The notes under the pieces: model-generated
Told to the model about the DNA's origin: nothing
What the model saw: the letters and a program-made list of their open reading frames with translations, nothing else
The model's database searches: none
Made by a program: the position numbers and the translations under genes
In this document: positions 7,903-16,852 of the stretch, piece by piece
Numbering within the stretch: position 1 is the first letter of the stretch
Layout: every line of letters begins with the position of its first letter
Source of the DNA: an uncultured Euryhalocaulis sp.
Lineage (GTDB): Bacteria; Pseudomonadota; Alphaproteobacteria; Caulobacterales; Maricaulaceae
Length of the DNA stretch: 62,332 bases
Direction of reading: 5' to 3'
NCBI GenBank assembly: GCA_913055605.1
Contig: CAJXKJ010000014.1
Span: 1 to 62,332, forward strand

Positions 7903-9735
7903 CTACTGGCCGGTCGGCATCGCGCCCCAGCCGCCCTTGCCGGGGCCGTACCAGGGCGTGTCCCAGCCGGTCGGCTCGTCGTCGCTTTCCAGATCGTGCA
8001 TCACCGCCTGCACCTCCTGGATTTTCCCGGACTTCACGGTGAAGAACTCTCCGACCAGCCGGTCGATGGAGGTCACGCTGGCCGCGTTGTCGCCCAGCTG
8101 GTCCAGCGCGCCGAAGCGCAGGACGACCAGCACGATGCCGCGCTCCACGTCCACGACGGGGAAGCGGCGGTCCCACAGATTGCGGCCGATAAAGCGGCCG
8201 TCGTCGAAGCCCGCCTGCGCGGTGGTATAGGCGCCCTCGCGCACCGTGCCGGTGAACTGCACGCCGTTCTCGAAACGGCGCGTGTCCGGCATCAGGTTCG
8301 GACGGTGATAGTCCGGCGTCCCGTTGGTCTGGAAGGCGCGGAAATAGCCGTCGGCAATCGAGACCAGCTCGTAATAGGAGTTCTGCTGCGACGGCGGGAT
8401 CGGCAGCTGAAGGAAGGCGGAGGGCTGCGGGTCTAGCTGGTCCGGCCCCCACCAGCGTTCGCCGGTGTCGCCCTTGAAGGTGCGGATGATCTCGATCTCC
8501 GTGATCGCGCCGTCGGCAACCTTCAGGCGGGTGATCTCCATGGAGTCCTCGCCGTCCTCGTCGACCATCACCACCTGGCTTCCGGTGTCGCCCAGGCGTT
8601 GGTTCACCGCGTCGAAACGCCAGCGCACATGGTCCGCACCGTCCCAGAACGCATCGGCCAGCGACGTTTCCTTGCCGTTCAGCGTGACGCGCGCCCCGCC
8701 GGCCTGGGGCAGGGCGGCCGGATCGTTCGCCGTCAGCGCGGCGTAATAGTCGTCGATATGGCCTGTCAGGCAGGCGCGGTTGCAGGCGATCTCCGCCCAG
8801 CCGCCGCGCATGGGGCCATAGTCCGCCTCCCAGCCGGTGGACAGGGACTCGTCGCGGTCCACCATCACCGCCTGGATGTCGTGGATCTGGCCTTTCTTGA
8901 TGGCGAAGAACTCGGCCACCAGACGGCTCACCTTCTGCGCCTCGCGCGTCGGAACGAACCCGTCCTTCAGGCCGAACCGGGCAAAGCTCATCACCACGCC
9001 GTATTCCTCGTCCACGACGGGATAGCGGATGTCCCAGATATTGCGGCCCGCATGCATGCCGGTGTCGAACTGCTCGGCCGCCGTGGTGACGCCGTTTTCG
9101 TTGAACTGGACATTGGTCGTGCGCACGCCGTTCTCCAGCCGGTCGACGCCGGGCCAGAAATTGGCGGGGTGGTATTCGCCCGTCCCGTTGGTGTTGAAGG
9201 CGCGCCAATAGGATTCCGCCGCCGCGACCAGGTCGTAATAGGAATCCTGTTCGGCCGGACGGATCGGCGTCATGAAGTTCGTGTTGGCGTCCTGCAGCGT
9301 CTCCGTGTTGAACAGGCTGCCTTCCTCGGCGTCGCGGATGCGGATCTGCTCCACTTCCGTGATCGCCCCGTCCGCGACCTTCAGCCGGAAGGCGTAGATG
9401 ACTTCGGACCCGTCGGCGTTGCGGATCACCGCCTGCGTGCCGGTGTCGCCCCAGCGCGGATTGGCGATGTCGATCCGGGCGACGGTGGACGCTGCCGCGT
9501 CCCAGAACGTGTCGCCCAGCGTCATGACGTCGCCGTTCATCGTTACTTTCGCGTCCGCGGCCAGCGGCACGGCGGACGCGTCATTGGCGATCAGGCCGTC
9601 AAGATAGGCGTCCACGAACCCGGTCAGGCATTCGCGGTCGCACGGATGGGCAATGCCCGTCTGGGTCTGGGCCAGCGCGCCGCCCGCGACGGTGAGGCAG
9701 GACGCAAGGACAAGCGGAAAGGAAAGACTGCGCAT
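7903..9735 (-). CDS. Secreted protein with two tandem copies of an unassigned Cys-motif domain (NTF2/SnoaL-like?)
   Basis: 610 residues with a signal peptide (cleavage near GALAQ). It is an internal duplication. Copy 1 covers ~30-325 and copy 2 ~330-600. Each opens with C-x-R-x-C-L-T-G..D.Y..........D..A.P, continues with a 'GDTG.Q.V....D' strand and 'KVADGAITE.E.IR', and closes with 'R.PVVD.E.G.V....RFG' and 'V.EFF..K.G.I...QAVM'. The strand pattern suggests an NTF2/SnoaL-like fold, but I cannot name the family. The paired cysteines imply a disulfide in the periplasm or outside. AGGAGA precedes the start. It is 18 nt downstream of a single-copy paralogue and probably co-transcribed. No function is claimed. 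Confidence 0.75.
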   Translation of the reverse strand: MRSLSFPLVLASCLTVAGGALAQTQTGIAHPCDRECLTGFVDAYLDGLIANDASAVPLAADAKVTMNGDVMTLGDTFWDAAASTVARIDIANPRWGDTGTQAVIRNADGSEVIYAFRLKVADGAITEVEQIRIRDAEEGSLFNTETLQDANTNFMTPIRPAEQDSYYDLVAAAESYWRAFNTNGTGEYHPANFWPGVDRLENGVRTTNVQFNENGVTTAAEQFDTGMHAGRNIWDIRYPVVDEEYGVVMSFARFGLKDGFVPTREAQKVSRLVAEFFAIKKGQIHDIQAVMVDRDESLSTGWEADYGPMRGGWAEIACNRACLTGHIDDYYAALTANDPAALPQAGGARVTLNGKETSLADAFWDGADHVRWRFDAVNQRLGDTGSQVVMVDEDGEDSMEITRLKVADGAITEIEIIRTFKGDTGERWWGPDQLDPQPSAFLQLPIPPSQQNSYYELVSIADGYFRAFQTNGTPDYHRPNLMPDTRRFENGVQFTGTVREGAYTTAQAGFDDGRFIGRNLWDRRFPVVDVERGIVLVVLRFGALDQLGDNAASVTSIDRLVGEFFTVKSGKIQEVQAVMHDLESDDEPTGWDTPWYGPGKGGWGAMPTGQ

Positions 9736-9753
9736 CTTTAGGGTCTCCTGCGC

Positions 9754-10758
9754 CTAGTTCGGGTCGGATTTGCTGAGCGCCAGCGGGTCGCGCGGCCAGC
9801 CCATGTCTTGGTCGACAGGGATGGTCGACTTCATCACCACATTGATCGCGGTGATCTTGCCCTTCTGGATGGCGAACATTTCCGCCAGCACCGGACGGCC
9901 GCCCTGCCAGTGCGCGGGCAGGTCGTAATCCGGCTCGATTCCCATCCGCGCGATGGACAGGACCACGCCGCGCTCTACATCCACCACCGGGAAGCGGCGG
10001 TCATAGATCGTGCGGCTGACGAACATGCCGGTGTCGAATTGCTGCGCGGCGGAGCTGCCGCCCGCGCCGCTGGGCGTATTGCTTCCCATCGTCTCGGGCT
10101 GGGAGCCGTTGGTGGTCGGCAGGCCGTTCTCGATCCGGATCGCGCCGGGCAGCAGCGGCGCCGGGCGGTATTCCGGCTCGCCGTTGGTCTCCAGCGCGTA
10201 CCAATAGGCGTCGGCCGCGGCCAGCAGCTCCAGCCGCGAATTCTGGTCGGACGGGATCAGGGTCAGCTGGAACTCGCGCTGCGGCTCGGTCGCGAAGTCC
10301 GGCACGAACATCGGCCCGGATTCGCCCTCGCGGCCGATGATCGTCTCGACCTCCGCGATCTGCCCGTCCTCGACCTTCAGGCGCAGCATCTGGAAGGCGT
10401 ATCCCTCGCCCTCCCGCACTACCATGTTGCTGGCGACCTGGCCCATCTCCGGATCGGCGATGTCCAGCCGGAAGGTCGTCTCGCCAAGCGTCTCGAAGCT
10501 GTCTTCGCCCGGCGCCGTGGCCAGCCCGTTCTCGGTCATCTTCACGTCGTCCGCGAAGGGCAGGGCGGAGGCGTCGTGCGCGGCCTGCGCCGCCAGATAG
10601 GCGTCCAGATGGCCGACCAGGCAGTCCCGGTCGCACGCCGGCGTATGATCGTAACGCTGCGCCTGCGCCGCGCCCGGAGCCAGCGCCCCGGCCAGCGCCG
10701 TGACCAGGGCAGCGCCCGCGCACAGGCGCGCGGCATCCGGCTTGCGGAAACTCGTCAT
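9754..10758 (-). CDS. Secreted single-copy paralogue of the Cys-motif domain protein
   Basis: 334 residues. A signal peptide (cleavage near GAAQAQ) is followed by one copy of the domain that is doubled in the next gene: ACDRDCLVG, ALPFADD, a 'KVEDGQIAE.E' segment and 'RRFPVVDVERGVVLS'. It has a private Ser/Gly-rich insertion (~235-255) ahead of the conserved QQFDTG. Two ATG codons lie in tandem (10761 and 10758); GGGGAGG is best spaced for the second, so 10758 is chosen. It is the first gene of the two-gene minus operon. Function unknown; secretion and a disulfide are inferred from sequence. Confidence 0.72.
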   Translation of the reverse strand: MTSFRKPDAARLCAGAALVTALAGALAPGAAQAQRYDHTPACDRDCLVGHLDAYLAAQAAHDASALPFADDVKMTENGLATAPGEDSFETLGETTFRLDIADPEMGQVASNMVVREGEGYAFQMLRLKVEDGQIAEVETIIGREGESGPMFVPDFATEPQREFQLTLIPSDQNSRLELLAAADAYWYALETNGEPEYRPAPLLPGAIRIENGLPTTNGSQPETMGSNTPSGAGGSSAAQQFDTGMFVSRTIYDRRFPVVDVERGVVLSIARMGIEPDYDLPAHWQGGRPVLAEMFAIQKGKITAINVVMKSTIPVDQDMGWPRDPLALSKSDPN

Positions 10759-10915
10759 CATGTCCTCCCCGATGGCGCATCGCTTCTGCAGGCGTGCGCC
10801 GTTTTGATTGCGCAGGAGTGTGCGTCCGGCGCTCGCCGGAAACAAGGCGAACCCGATGCGGCCCCCGCGGGTTGTGTTATGGATCGCCGCCGCGCGGTCG
10901 CGGCGGGGAGGCCCC

Positions 10916-12235
10916 ATGAACCAGACCAGCGGAACGCAGGGCGCCGATCCGGGGCGCAAGATCGCCGGCGCGGCCTGGACGCGCGTGCGCACGCTGCTGC
11001 GCCAGGCCCGCCGCTCGGCCTGGACGGTGTTCGGCGCCTATGTCGTGTTCATGCCGGCCGTGGTCGGCGGCGTCGCGCTCGCCGTCACCCCGTTCGACGA
11101 GCTGCTGCAGTCGGTGATCGAGGAGCCGGCGACGGCGCTGGACGGTGTCGGCCGCGCCCTGCTGACCACTGGGGTCAGCCTGCTGACCGTCGCGCTGTCG
11201 GTCATGTTCCTGGTCCTGAACCTGACCTCGCAGCAGATCTCCCCCCGCGCCCTCACCGAACAGCTGCGCCGCCCGATGTTCCGCCACGCGGTCGGCTTCC
11301 TGTTCGGCTGTTTCTCCACCGGCGCGGCGGTGGTCTCCAGCTCCTACAACGCGCTCTTCCCCTCGGCCTCGCCGACCGCGCTGGTCCTGCTCTGCATGCT
11401 GCTGATGTTCGGCGCGGTCTGGGCTTTCGTCGGCACGATCCAGCACTGGGCCACGAATCTCCAGATCAACAAGATCCTCGCCCGCCTCTATGACGACGGC
11501 CGCCGCGATATCGAGGCGTATTTCGCCATGCTGGAGCGGCTCGAGGGCGCGCAGGAGGCTGAGGGCTTCGATGAGGAAGGCGAGCCCCTGCTGACCAGCC
11601 GCTCCGGCTATGTGGAGCTGATCGACTGGGACAGCCTGGTGGAGATCGCCTGCGGCGCTGATGCGCGCATCGTCGTCACCGCGGAGGAGGGGGAGTTCAA
11701 CGGGATGGAGATCCCGGCCCTCTATGTCATCTGCGGGCGCGAACTGTCGAAGGACGAGTGGAACGACATCCGCGCCTGCGTCCAGCTCGGCTCCGACCGC
11801 GCGCCGGACCAGCACCCCTACCGCACCCTGTCGGTGATTTCCGATATCGCGCTGAAGGGCCTGTCCCCGGCCTATAACGACCCCACCACGGCTCTCAGCG
11901 CGATCGACTATCTGACCGATCTGCTCTGCGTGATCCTGGAGCGTCCCGACGTGCGCCGCTATCTGCTGGACAGCGAGGGAACGCCCCGCGTGCGGCGGAA
12001 GATCGTGAAGCCGAAACTGGCGCTGGATCAGGCCTACCGCCAGACCGCGCACTACGCCGCCGGCAATGACGGGGTCACCGCCTATCTGCTGGACTCGGTC
12101 CGCCGCCTCGCGCTCGCCCCGATTTCCGACGAGGGCAAACAGGCCGCGCTCTGGTTCCTGAAGGACCGGATCGGGGTGGAGGGCCCGGTCACCCGCGTGG
12201 AGTTCGCGGACGAGGCGGCGTCTAAAGCTTCTTGA
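10916..12235 (+). CDS. DUF2254 family membrane protein
   Basis: 439 residues. Four hydrophobic segments occupy the N-terminal half (~38-60, ~80-105, ~125-150, ~155-180), followed by a ~260-residue soluble part. The run ISPRALTEQLRRPMFR and the late SDIALKGLSPAYNDPTTAL are family hallmarks of DUF2254, a predicted inner membrane protein of unknown role found widely in Proteobacteria. The ATG at 10916 follows GGGGAGG at good spacing and is preferred to an earlier in-frame ATG. Its 3' end overlaps the convergent TetR gene by 14 nt. Confidence 0.85.
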   Translation: MNQTSGTQGADPGRKIAGAAWTRVRTLLRQARRSAWTVFGAYVVFMPAVVGGVALAVTPFDELLQSVIEEPATALDGVGRALLTTGVSLLTVALSVMFLVLNLTSQQISPRALTEQLRRPMFRHAVGFLFGCFSTGAAVVSSSYNALFPSASPTALVLLCMLLMFGAVWAFVGTIQHWATNLQINKILARLYDDGRRDIEAYFAMLERLEGAQEAEGFDEEGEPLLTSRSGYVELIDWDSLVEIACGADARIVVTAEEGEFNGMEIPALYVICGRELSKDEWNDIRACVQLGSDRAPDQHPYRTLSVISDIALKGLSPAYNDPTTALSAIDYLTDLLCVILERPDVRRYLLDSEGTPRVRRKIVKPKLALDQAYRQTAHYAAGNDGVTAYLLDSVRRLALAPISDEGKQAALWFLKDRIGVEGPVTRVEFADEAASKAS

Positions 12236-12881
12236 GCGACCGCCCGGTCATGTCGCCCAGCATCGCGGCCAGCGACGGCCCGTCCTGCGCCGTGGTCCGC
12301 GCCGGCGCCCGGTCCGGATACAGCGCCTTTTCCATCAGCGCCGACACGATCAGATAGGCCGCGGATGACGCCGCGCTGCGCCGCGCCTGTTCCTTGATTT
12401 CCGGGCGCCGCCGCATCAGCGCGGTGTCGATGGCCAGACGCGCGCCGTCGCACAGCGTCTCGAACGGCGCGTCGCCGCCCGCGTCGCCGTCCAGCCGGAC
12501 ATGGATGTGCGCGGCGCGCAGCAGATGCGCCTCGGCGTCCAGCACGGTCCAGATTCGCCGCGCGATCTCCGACATGTCGCCGCGCAGATCGCCCTCGGAG
12601 CCGAGCTTCAGCGGCCCCATCGCGCGCATGCTCTGGGTCATGCGCTGGCTGGCCAGCTCCACCACGACTGGCAGGAACGCCTCTTTATTGTCGAAGCGGC
12701 GATAGACGGAGCCGACGGCGCAGCCAGCCTCCTTGGCCAGCTCCTGCACCGACACCCGTTCCAGCGGGCGCGTCTTCAGCAGACGCTCCAGCGCCTCGAT
12801 CAGCGCGTCGCGCGTGGCGCGCGAGCGCGCCTGGCTGGCCGTCTTTACGCCCGGGGCCGAAAGGGCGGCAGGTTCGCTCAT
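12222..12881 (-). CDS. TetR/AcrR family transcriptional regulator
   Basis: 219 residues. The N-terminal ~65 residues form the TetR DNA-binding domain (TRDALIEALERLLK, then VSVQELAKEAGCAVGSVYRRFDNKEAFL). The rest is a helical ligand-binding domain of no recognisable subtype. The ATG at 12881 is favoured over an upstream GTG at 12917, because homology begins just after it, although its ribosome binding site is weak. It overlaps the DUF2254 gene tail to tail by 14 nt. No adjacent efflux pump or obvious target operon is present, so the ligand is unknown. Confidence 0.85.
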   Translation of the reverse strand: MSEPAALSAPGVKTASQARSRATRDALIEALERLLKTRPLERVSVQELAKEAGCAVGSVYRRFDNKEAFLPVVVELASQRMTQSMRAMGPLKLGSEGDLRGDMSEIARRIWTVLDAEAHLLRAAHIHVRLDGDAGGDAPFETLCDGARLAIDTALMRRRPEIKEQARRSAASSAAYLIVSALMEKALYPDRAPARTTAQDGPSLAAMLGDMTGRSLKKL

Positions 12882-12922
12882 GCCGCCAGGATAGCCGATT
12901 CGCGAACCGGCGTTCACGCCTT

Positions 12923-14062
12923 TCAGCGCAGGACGAATTCCTCCGCCGGCTCGCGCAGATTGTAGTTGCTGGACATCACCCGGCCGTAGGCGCCGGCCGT
13001 GGCGATCAGCATCACGTCGCCTTCCTTCGCCTTGGGCAGCATCCGGTCCACGCCCAGCGCGTCCGCCGACTCGCAGATCGGCCCGACCAGGCTGGCCAGC
13101 CCCTCCGGCTCCTCGTCCAGCCGGGTCAGGTTCACGATCTCATGCCGTGCGTCGTACAGGGCCGGGCGGATCAGGCTGTTCATGCCGGTGGCGATGCCGA
13201 TAAAGCGCTGGCCGTGCGCGTATTTCACCTGCGTCACCTGGGCCAGCAGCACGCCGCACTCCGCCGCCACATAGCGGCCGGGCTCCAGCCACAGCTCATA
13301 GTCCGGGAAGTCGGCGTGGAACGCGTCCAGCGCCGCATCCAGCGCGGCCAGATTGATGCGCGGATCGCCGCGGAAGCGCGGCACGCCCAGCCCGCCGCCG
13401 ACATTGAAGATTTTCGCGTCCGGGAAATGCGGCGCGATCTCGGCCAGCACGCGGGCCAGCTCCCCCCAATGGGTCGGGTCGTCCACGCCGCTGCCGGCGT
13501 GGGCGTGCAGGCCGATCACGGTCGCTCCGGCGGCCTTCAGCTGCCCGGCCACCTGTCCGGCCTCGGACAGCGGAATGCCGAATTTCGCGCGCGGGCCGGC
13601 GGTCTCCACATGGCGGTGATGGCCGCGCGGGCGTTCGGGGTTGAAGCGCAGGATGACCTGGGCGCCCCTGAAAAGCTCGGTCCATTCCTGCAGCGGATAC
13701 AGCCCGTCCAGCGTCAGGACGCAGCCGGCCTCCAGCGCCGCCTCGTATTCGGCGCGCGGCGCGAAGTTCGGCGTGAACAGGACGCGGTCCGGCGTCACGC
13801 CCGGCACCTGCAGCGCCAGCCGCATCTCGGGAAGGGAGACGCATTCCAGGTCCATGCCCGCCGCGGCGGCCTCGGCCAGAACGTCCGGATGGCTGTTGGC
13901 CTTCATGGCGTACCAGACGCGCTTGACGGCCTTCAGGGCCTTCAATTCGTCGGCGCGCACATGCACGGTCGGCAGGTGATAGACATAGGCGGCGGCGTTC
14001 GCGCCGCCGATTTCCAGCAGCCGCGAGCGCTCGCGCACCCACCAGGGCGTTTCCTCGGACAT
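12923..14062 (-). CDS. lysA: PLP-dependent decarboxylase of the diaminopimelate decarboxylase type
   Basis: 379 residues, alanine-racemase-fold barrel plus C-terminal beta domain. The PLP lysine is Lys54 in WYAMKANSHP. Further signatures are RAKFGIP, GLHAHAGSG, the phosphate-binding VGGGLGVP, EPGRYVAAE, and ICESADALG, the Cys-Glu-Ser-x-Asp motif of DAP decarboxylases. The reaction would be meso-diaminopimelate to lysine. From memory, the sequence resembles the C-terminal half of fused aspartokinase-DAP decarboxylase proteins more than classic LysA, but here it stands alone. An orn/DAP-type substrate change cannot be ruled out. The ATG at 14062 follows AAGGAAGAGG. It diverges from pabB across 94 bp. 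Confidence 0.78.
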   Translation of the reverse strand: MSEETPWWVRERSRLLEIGGANAAAYVYHLPTVHVRADELKALKAVKRVWYAMKANSHPDVLAEAAAAGMDLECVSLPEMRLALQVPGVTPDRVLFTPNFAPRAEYEAALEAGCVLTLDGLYPLQEWTELFRGAQVILRFNPERPRGHHRHVETAGPRAKFGIPLSEAGQVAGQLKAAGATVIGLHAHAGSGVDDPTHWGELARVLAEIAPHFPDAKIFNVGGGLGVPRFRGDPRINLAALDAALDAFHADFPDYELWLEPGRYVAAECGVLLAQVTQVKYAHGQRFIGIATGMNSLIRPALYDARHEIVNLTRLDEEPEGLASLVGPICESADALGVDRMLPKAKEGDVMLIATAGAYGRVMSSNYNLREPAEEFVLR

Positions 14063-14156
14063 TTCCTCTTCCTTGCTTGGGCGCCCCCCATAAGGGAACA
14101 CGCGCGGCGCCGCAATCATCTGGCGCGCAGGGCCCGCCCGCGCTAACTCCAAGCCC

Positions 14157-15401
14157 ATGCCGTCCTCCCACGCCGCCCCGCCCCCTGTCAGCGATGACGG
14201 GGCCGATCCGCTGGACCGTTTCGCGGCGCGCGCGGACGAAACCGGCGCGGTCCTGCTCTATTCCTGCGGGCCGGGCGCGACGGACGGCTGGGCGCTGGAA
14301 GGCGGCGCACCGCAGCGCATCGTGTCCGGCCAGATCGGCGAAGCGGCCATCCGCAAGGCGGCGTTCGAAACGCCGCCGGGCCCGGCGCTGGGCCTCTGGG
14401 GGTATGAGTTGGGCGGCCTGGTCGAGGCGGTGCCGGACACGCCCCGCCCGCAGCAGGCCTGGCCCGATTTCTGGCGCGCCGATCTGGACGCCATCCGCCG
14501 CTTCGCGCCCGGAACGCCGACCGCCCCGGCCGCGCGTGCGCCGGCCCGCTCGGTCCGCGCGATGCAGGGCCGCCAGAGCTATGAGGCCAAGGTCGCGCGC
14601 GCCATCCGCTATATCCGCGCCGGCGACATCTTCCAGGTCAATCTCAGCCAGGCTTTCGAGGCGGAGCTGGACGCAGGCGACACGCCCTTCGCCGCCTTCC
14701 GCCGGCTGGTGGCGGACAGTCCCGCGCCCTATGCGCTCTATGCGCGCCTGTCGCCGGACATGGCGCTGATCTCCAACTCGCCGGAGCTGTTCCTGTCGGT
14801 CACCGCGGACGGGGAGGTGGAGACACGGCCGATCAAGGGCACGATCGCGCGCGGCCGCGACGCGCAGGAGGACGCGGCCAACGCCCGCGCCTTGACCGAA
14901 AGCGAAAAGGATCGCGCCGAGAACCTGATGATCGTGGACCTGATGCGCAACGATCTGGCGCGCGTCTGCGCGGCGGGCAGCGTCCGCGTCCCCGCCATGT
15001 TCGAAATCGAATCCTACGCCAATGTCCACCATCTGGTGTCCACGGTCCGGGGCCGGCTCCGTCCGGGCGAAAGCGCGGCCAGCCAGCTGCGCGTCGCCTT
15101 TCCGCCGGGCTCGGTCACCGGCGCGCCGAAGCCGCGCGCGCTGGAAATCATCGCGGAGCTGGAGGGGGAGGCGCGCGGCCCCTATTGCGGCGCCTTCGGC
15201 GTGTTCGACGGCTCCGGCGCCGGCCTGTTCAACGTGCTGATCCGCTCGGTCGCCTTCGTGCGGGAGGGGGGGCGCTGGCGTGCGCGGTTCCGCTCCGGCG
15301 GCGCGGTCGTGGCCGATTCCGATCCGGGCGCCGAATATGCGGAGACCATCGCCAAGGCCGCCTCCATCCTGAAAGCGCTGGGCGCTGAGCCGCCGTCCTA
15401 G
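14157..15401 (+). CDS. pabB: Aminodeoxychorismate synthase component I
   Basis: 414 residues of the chorismate-binding family. It joins ammonia to chorismate to give 4-amino-4-deoxychorismate for folate synthesis. The motif RPIKGTIARG with Lys227 is diagnostic: PabB uses this lysine, whereas anthranilate synthases have PIAGT. Downstream come ENLMIVDLMRNDLARV and SVTGAPKPRALE. The first ~130 residues are divergent, as is usual. No glutamine amidotransferase (pabA) is adjacent. pabC follows 64 nt later on the same strand. The ATG at 14157 has no clear ribosome binding site, so a start slightly downstream is possible. Confidence 0.9.
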   Translation: MPSSHAAPPPVSDDGADPLDRFAARADETGAVLLYSCGPGATDGWALEGGAPQRIVSGQIGEAAIRKAAFETPPGPALGLWGYELGGLVEAVPDTPRPQQAWPDFWRADLDAIRRFAPGTPTAPAARAPARSVRAMQGRQSYEAKVARAIRYIRAGDIFQVNLSQAFEAELDAGDTPFAAFRRLVADSPAPYALYARLSPDMALISNSPELFLSVTADGEVETRPIKGTIARGRDAQEDAANARALTESEKDRAENLMIVDLMRNDLARVCAAGSVRVPAMFEIESYANVHHLVSTVRGRLRPGESAASQLRVAFPPGSVTGAPKPRALEIIAELEGEARGPYCGAFGVFDGSGAGLFNVLIRSVAFVREGGRWRARFRSGGAVVADSDPGAEYAETIAKAASILKALGAEPPS

Positions 15402-15465
15402 CTTCGTACGGTCATGAGAATGTCAGCGGATGCGCTAGGATGACGGCGCATCGGGGGATTCCGGC

Positions 15466-16299
15466 ATGAAAATCTGGACGAACGGCGACATCGCCGAGGA
15501 CGGCGCGGCGTCTGTGGACATTGCCGACCGCGGCTTCCTTCTGGGCGACGGCGTGTTCGACACGTTCCGCGTCACGGGCGGGGCGCCGGTGCGTCTGGAC
15601 GCCCATCTGGCCCGCCTGCGCGCCGCCGCCGCCGCCTTCGCCATTCCAGTCCCGTTCGCGGATGCGGCGATCGACGCCGCGGTGCGCGAACTGGCGGTGG
15701 GAAACAGCGTTTCGGACGGCGTGGGCCGGCTGACGCTCAGCCGCGGCGCCGGGCCGCGCGGCTTGCTGCCGCCCGACCCGGCAGAGCCATTCGCGATGAT
15801 GGCTGTGGCGCCAGCGCCGCCGCAGACCGCTGCGCCTCTGCGCCTTCATGTCTCGGACGTCGTGCGGCCCTCCGGCGCGCTCACCTCGCGCTACAAGACG
15901 CTGTCCTATCTGGACAATGTGGAGGCGCGCCGCCGCGCCGCCGCGGCCGGGTTCGACGAAGCGCTGCTATTGAACGAGCGCGGGGAGGCCGCCTGCGCCT
16001 GCGCCGCCAATATTTTCTGGCTCAAGGGCGGCGTGCTGCACACCCCGGCGCTGGAATGCGGCGTCCTGGACGGCATCACGCGGGCCGCGGTCATCCGGGC
16101 CGCCAGGGCGATGGACATTCCGGTCAATGAGGGCCGGTTTCCGCTCCACGCTTTGACCAATGCGCGCGCGATCTTCCTGACCAGCAGCCTGCTCGGCGTC
16201 CGGCCGGTGGACTCCGTGACGTGCGCGTTCGGCGCGGTCGAATGCGATGTCGAGGACGAGACTCTGGCGGCGTTGAAGACGGCTGAGGCGCAGGCCTAG
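15466..16299 (+). CDS. pabC: Aminodeoxychorismate lyase / class IV PLP aminotransferase
   Basis: 277 residues of fold-type IV. The N-terminal DRGFLLGDGVFDTFR and the PLP-binding Lys144 in SRYKTLSYLDN are typical. The family includes branched-chain aminotransferases, D-amino acid aminotransferases and 4-amino-4-deoxychorismate lyase. Position directly after pabB argues for the lyase, which makes 4-aminobenzoate and pyruvate. The ANIFW and GVLDGITRAAVI segments of the second domain are intact. It ends 9 nt from the convergent stop of a TadE-type gene. Confidence 0.85.
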   Translation: MKIWTNGDIAEDGAASVDIADRGFLLGDGVFDTFRVTGGAPVRLDAHLARLRAAAAAFAIPVPFADAAIDAAVRELAVGNSVSDGVGRLTLSRGAGPRGLLPPDPAEPFAMMAVAPAPPQTAAPLRLHVSDVVRPSGALTSRYKTLSYLDNVEARRRAAAAGFDEALLLNERGEAACACAANIFWLKGGVLHTPALECGVLDGITRAAVIRAARAMDIPVNEGRFPLHALTNARAIFLTSSLLGVRPVDSVTCAFGAVECDVEDETLAALKTAEAQA

Positions 16300-16308
16300 C
16301 CTGCGGAC

Positions 16309-16848
16309 CTAGCAGACCGTGGTGCCGCCGCTGGTCAGGCAGACGGAAGTCCCGCGCCGGGGGCGCAGATAGAACGTGTCTGTCATGCGCAGGGTCTGGT
16401 TGATCACCTGCGCCATCGGCGCGTCATAATCCAGCGCCACCTCGGCCATGATCACCGTCTCGGTCCCGCTCAGCAGCGTGTTCGGCACGTTGACCGTCTG
16501 GCCGGTCGTGTGCGCCGTGGCGTTATGCGCCCGGCTCCACACGACTTTCGGCTGGTTGCTGTCCAGCCGGACGCTGGTGATGATCAGCTCGATATCGTCG
16601 TTGGGGTCGAACGGGGCCATGATCGCCGCCGCGGCCGTGTAGATGGCGCTCAGCTCGGACGTCGTGATCTCGTCATCCTGCGCCACCAAATCCGCCACGG
16701 TCCCGGCCGCCAGGCTGACCCGCCGGTCCACGGTCAGGGCGGAGTCGATCTCCACCGTCGAGAAGAAGAACAGGATCAGCAGCGGCGCGATCAGCGCGAA
16801 CTCGACCGCCGACAGGCCGCTCTGGTCGGAGAAAAAGCGTTTCAGCAT
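16309..16848 (-). CDS. TadE/TadG-like minor pilin of the Flp pilus system
   Basis: 179 residues. It opens with the TadE-type N-terminus: a short basic stretch, then GLSAVEFALIAPLLILFFF, a single transmembrane helix with the pilin-like Glu. The remainder is periplasmic and ends with two cysteines (Cys173 and the terminal Cys) that may pair. TadE-like pseudopilins assist Flp pilus assembly. It lies 4 nt downstream of a second TadE-type gene and is co-transcribed with it. A perfect CtrA-type box stands upstream of the pair. Confidence 0.85.
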   Translation of the reverse strand: MLKRFFSDQSGLSAVEFALIAPLLILFFFSTVEIDSALTVDRRVSLAAGTVADLVAQDDEITTSELSAIYTAAAAIMAPFDPNDDIELIITSVRLDSNQPKVVWSRAHNATAHTTGQTVNVPNTLLSGTETVIMAEVALDYDAPMAQVINQTLRMTDTFYLRPRRGTSVCLTSGGTTVC

Positions 16849-16852
16849 CGCG

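Noticed and set aside
13296-15032. Long minus-strand frame across lysA and pabB
   Set aside because: It is out of frame with the decarboxylase and antisense to pabB; both have complete motifs.
14157-15401. pabB as anthranilate synthase (trpE)
   Set aside because: The motif PIKGT with lysine, rather than PIAGT, and the adjacent pabC favour aminodeoxychorismate synthase.
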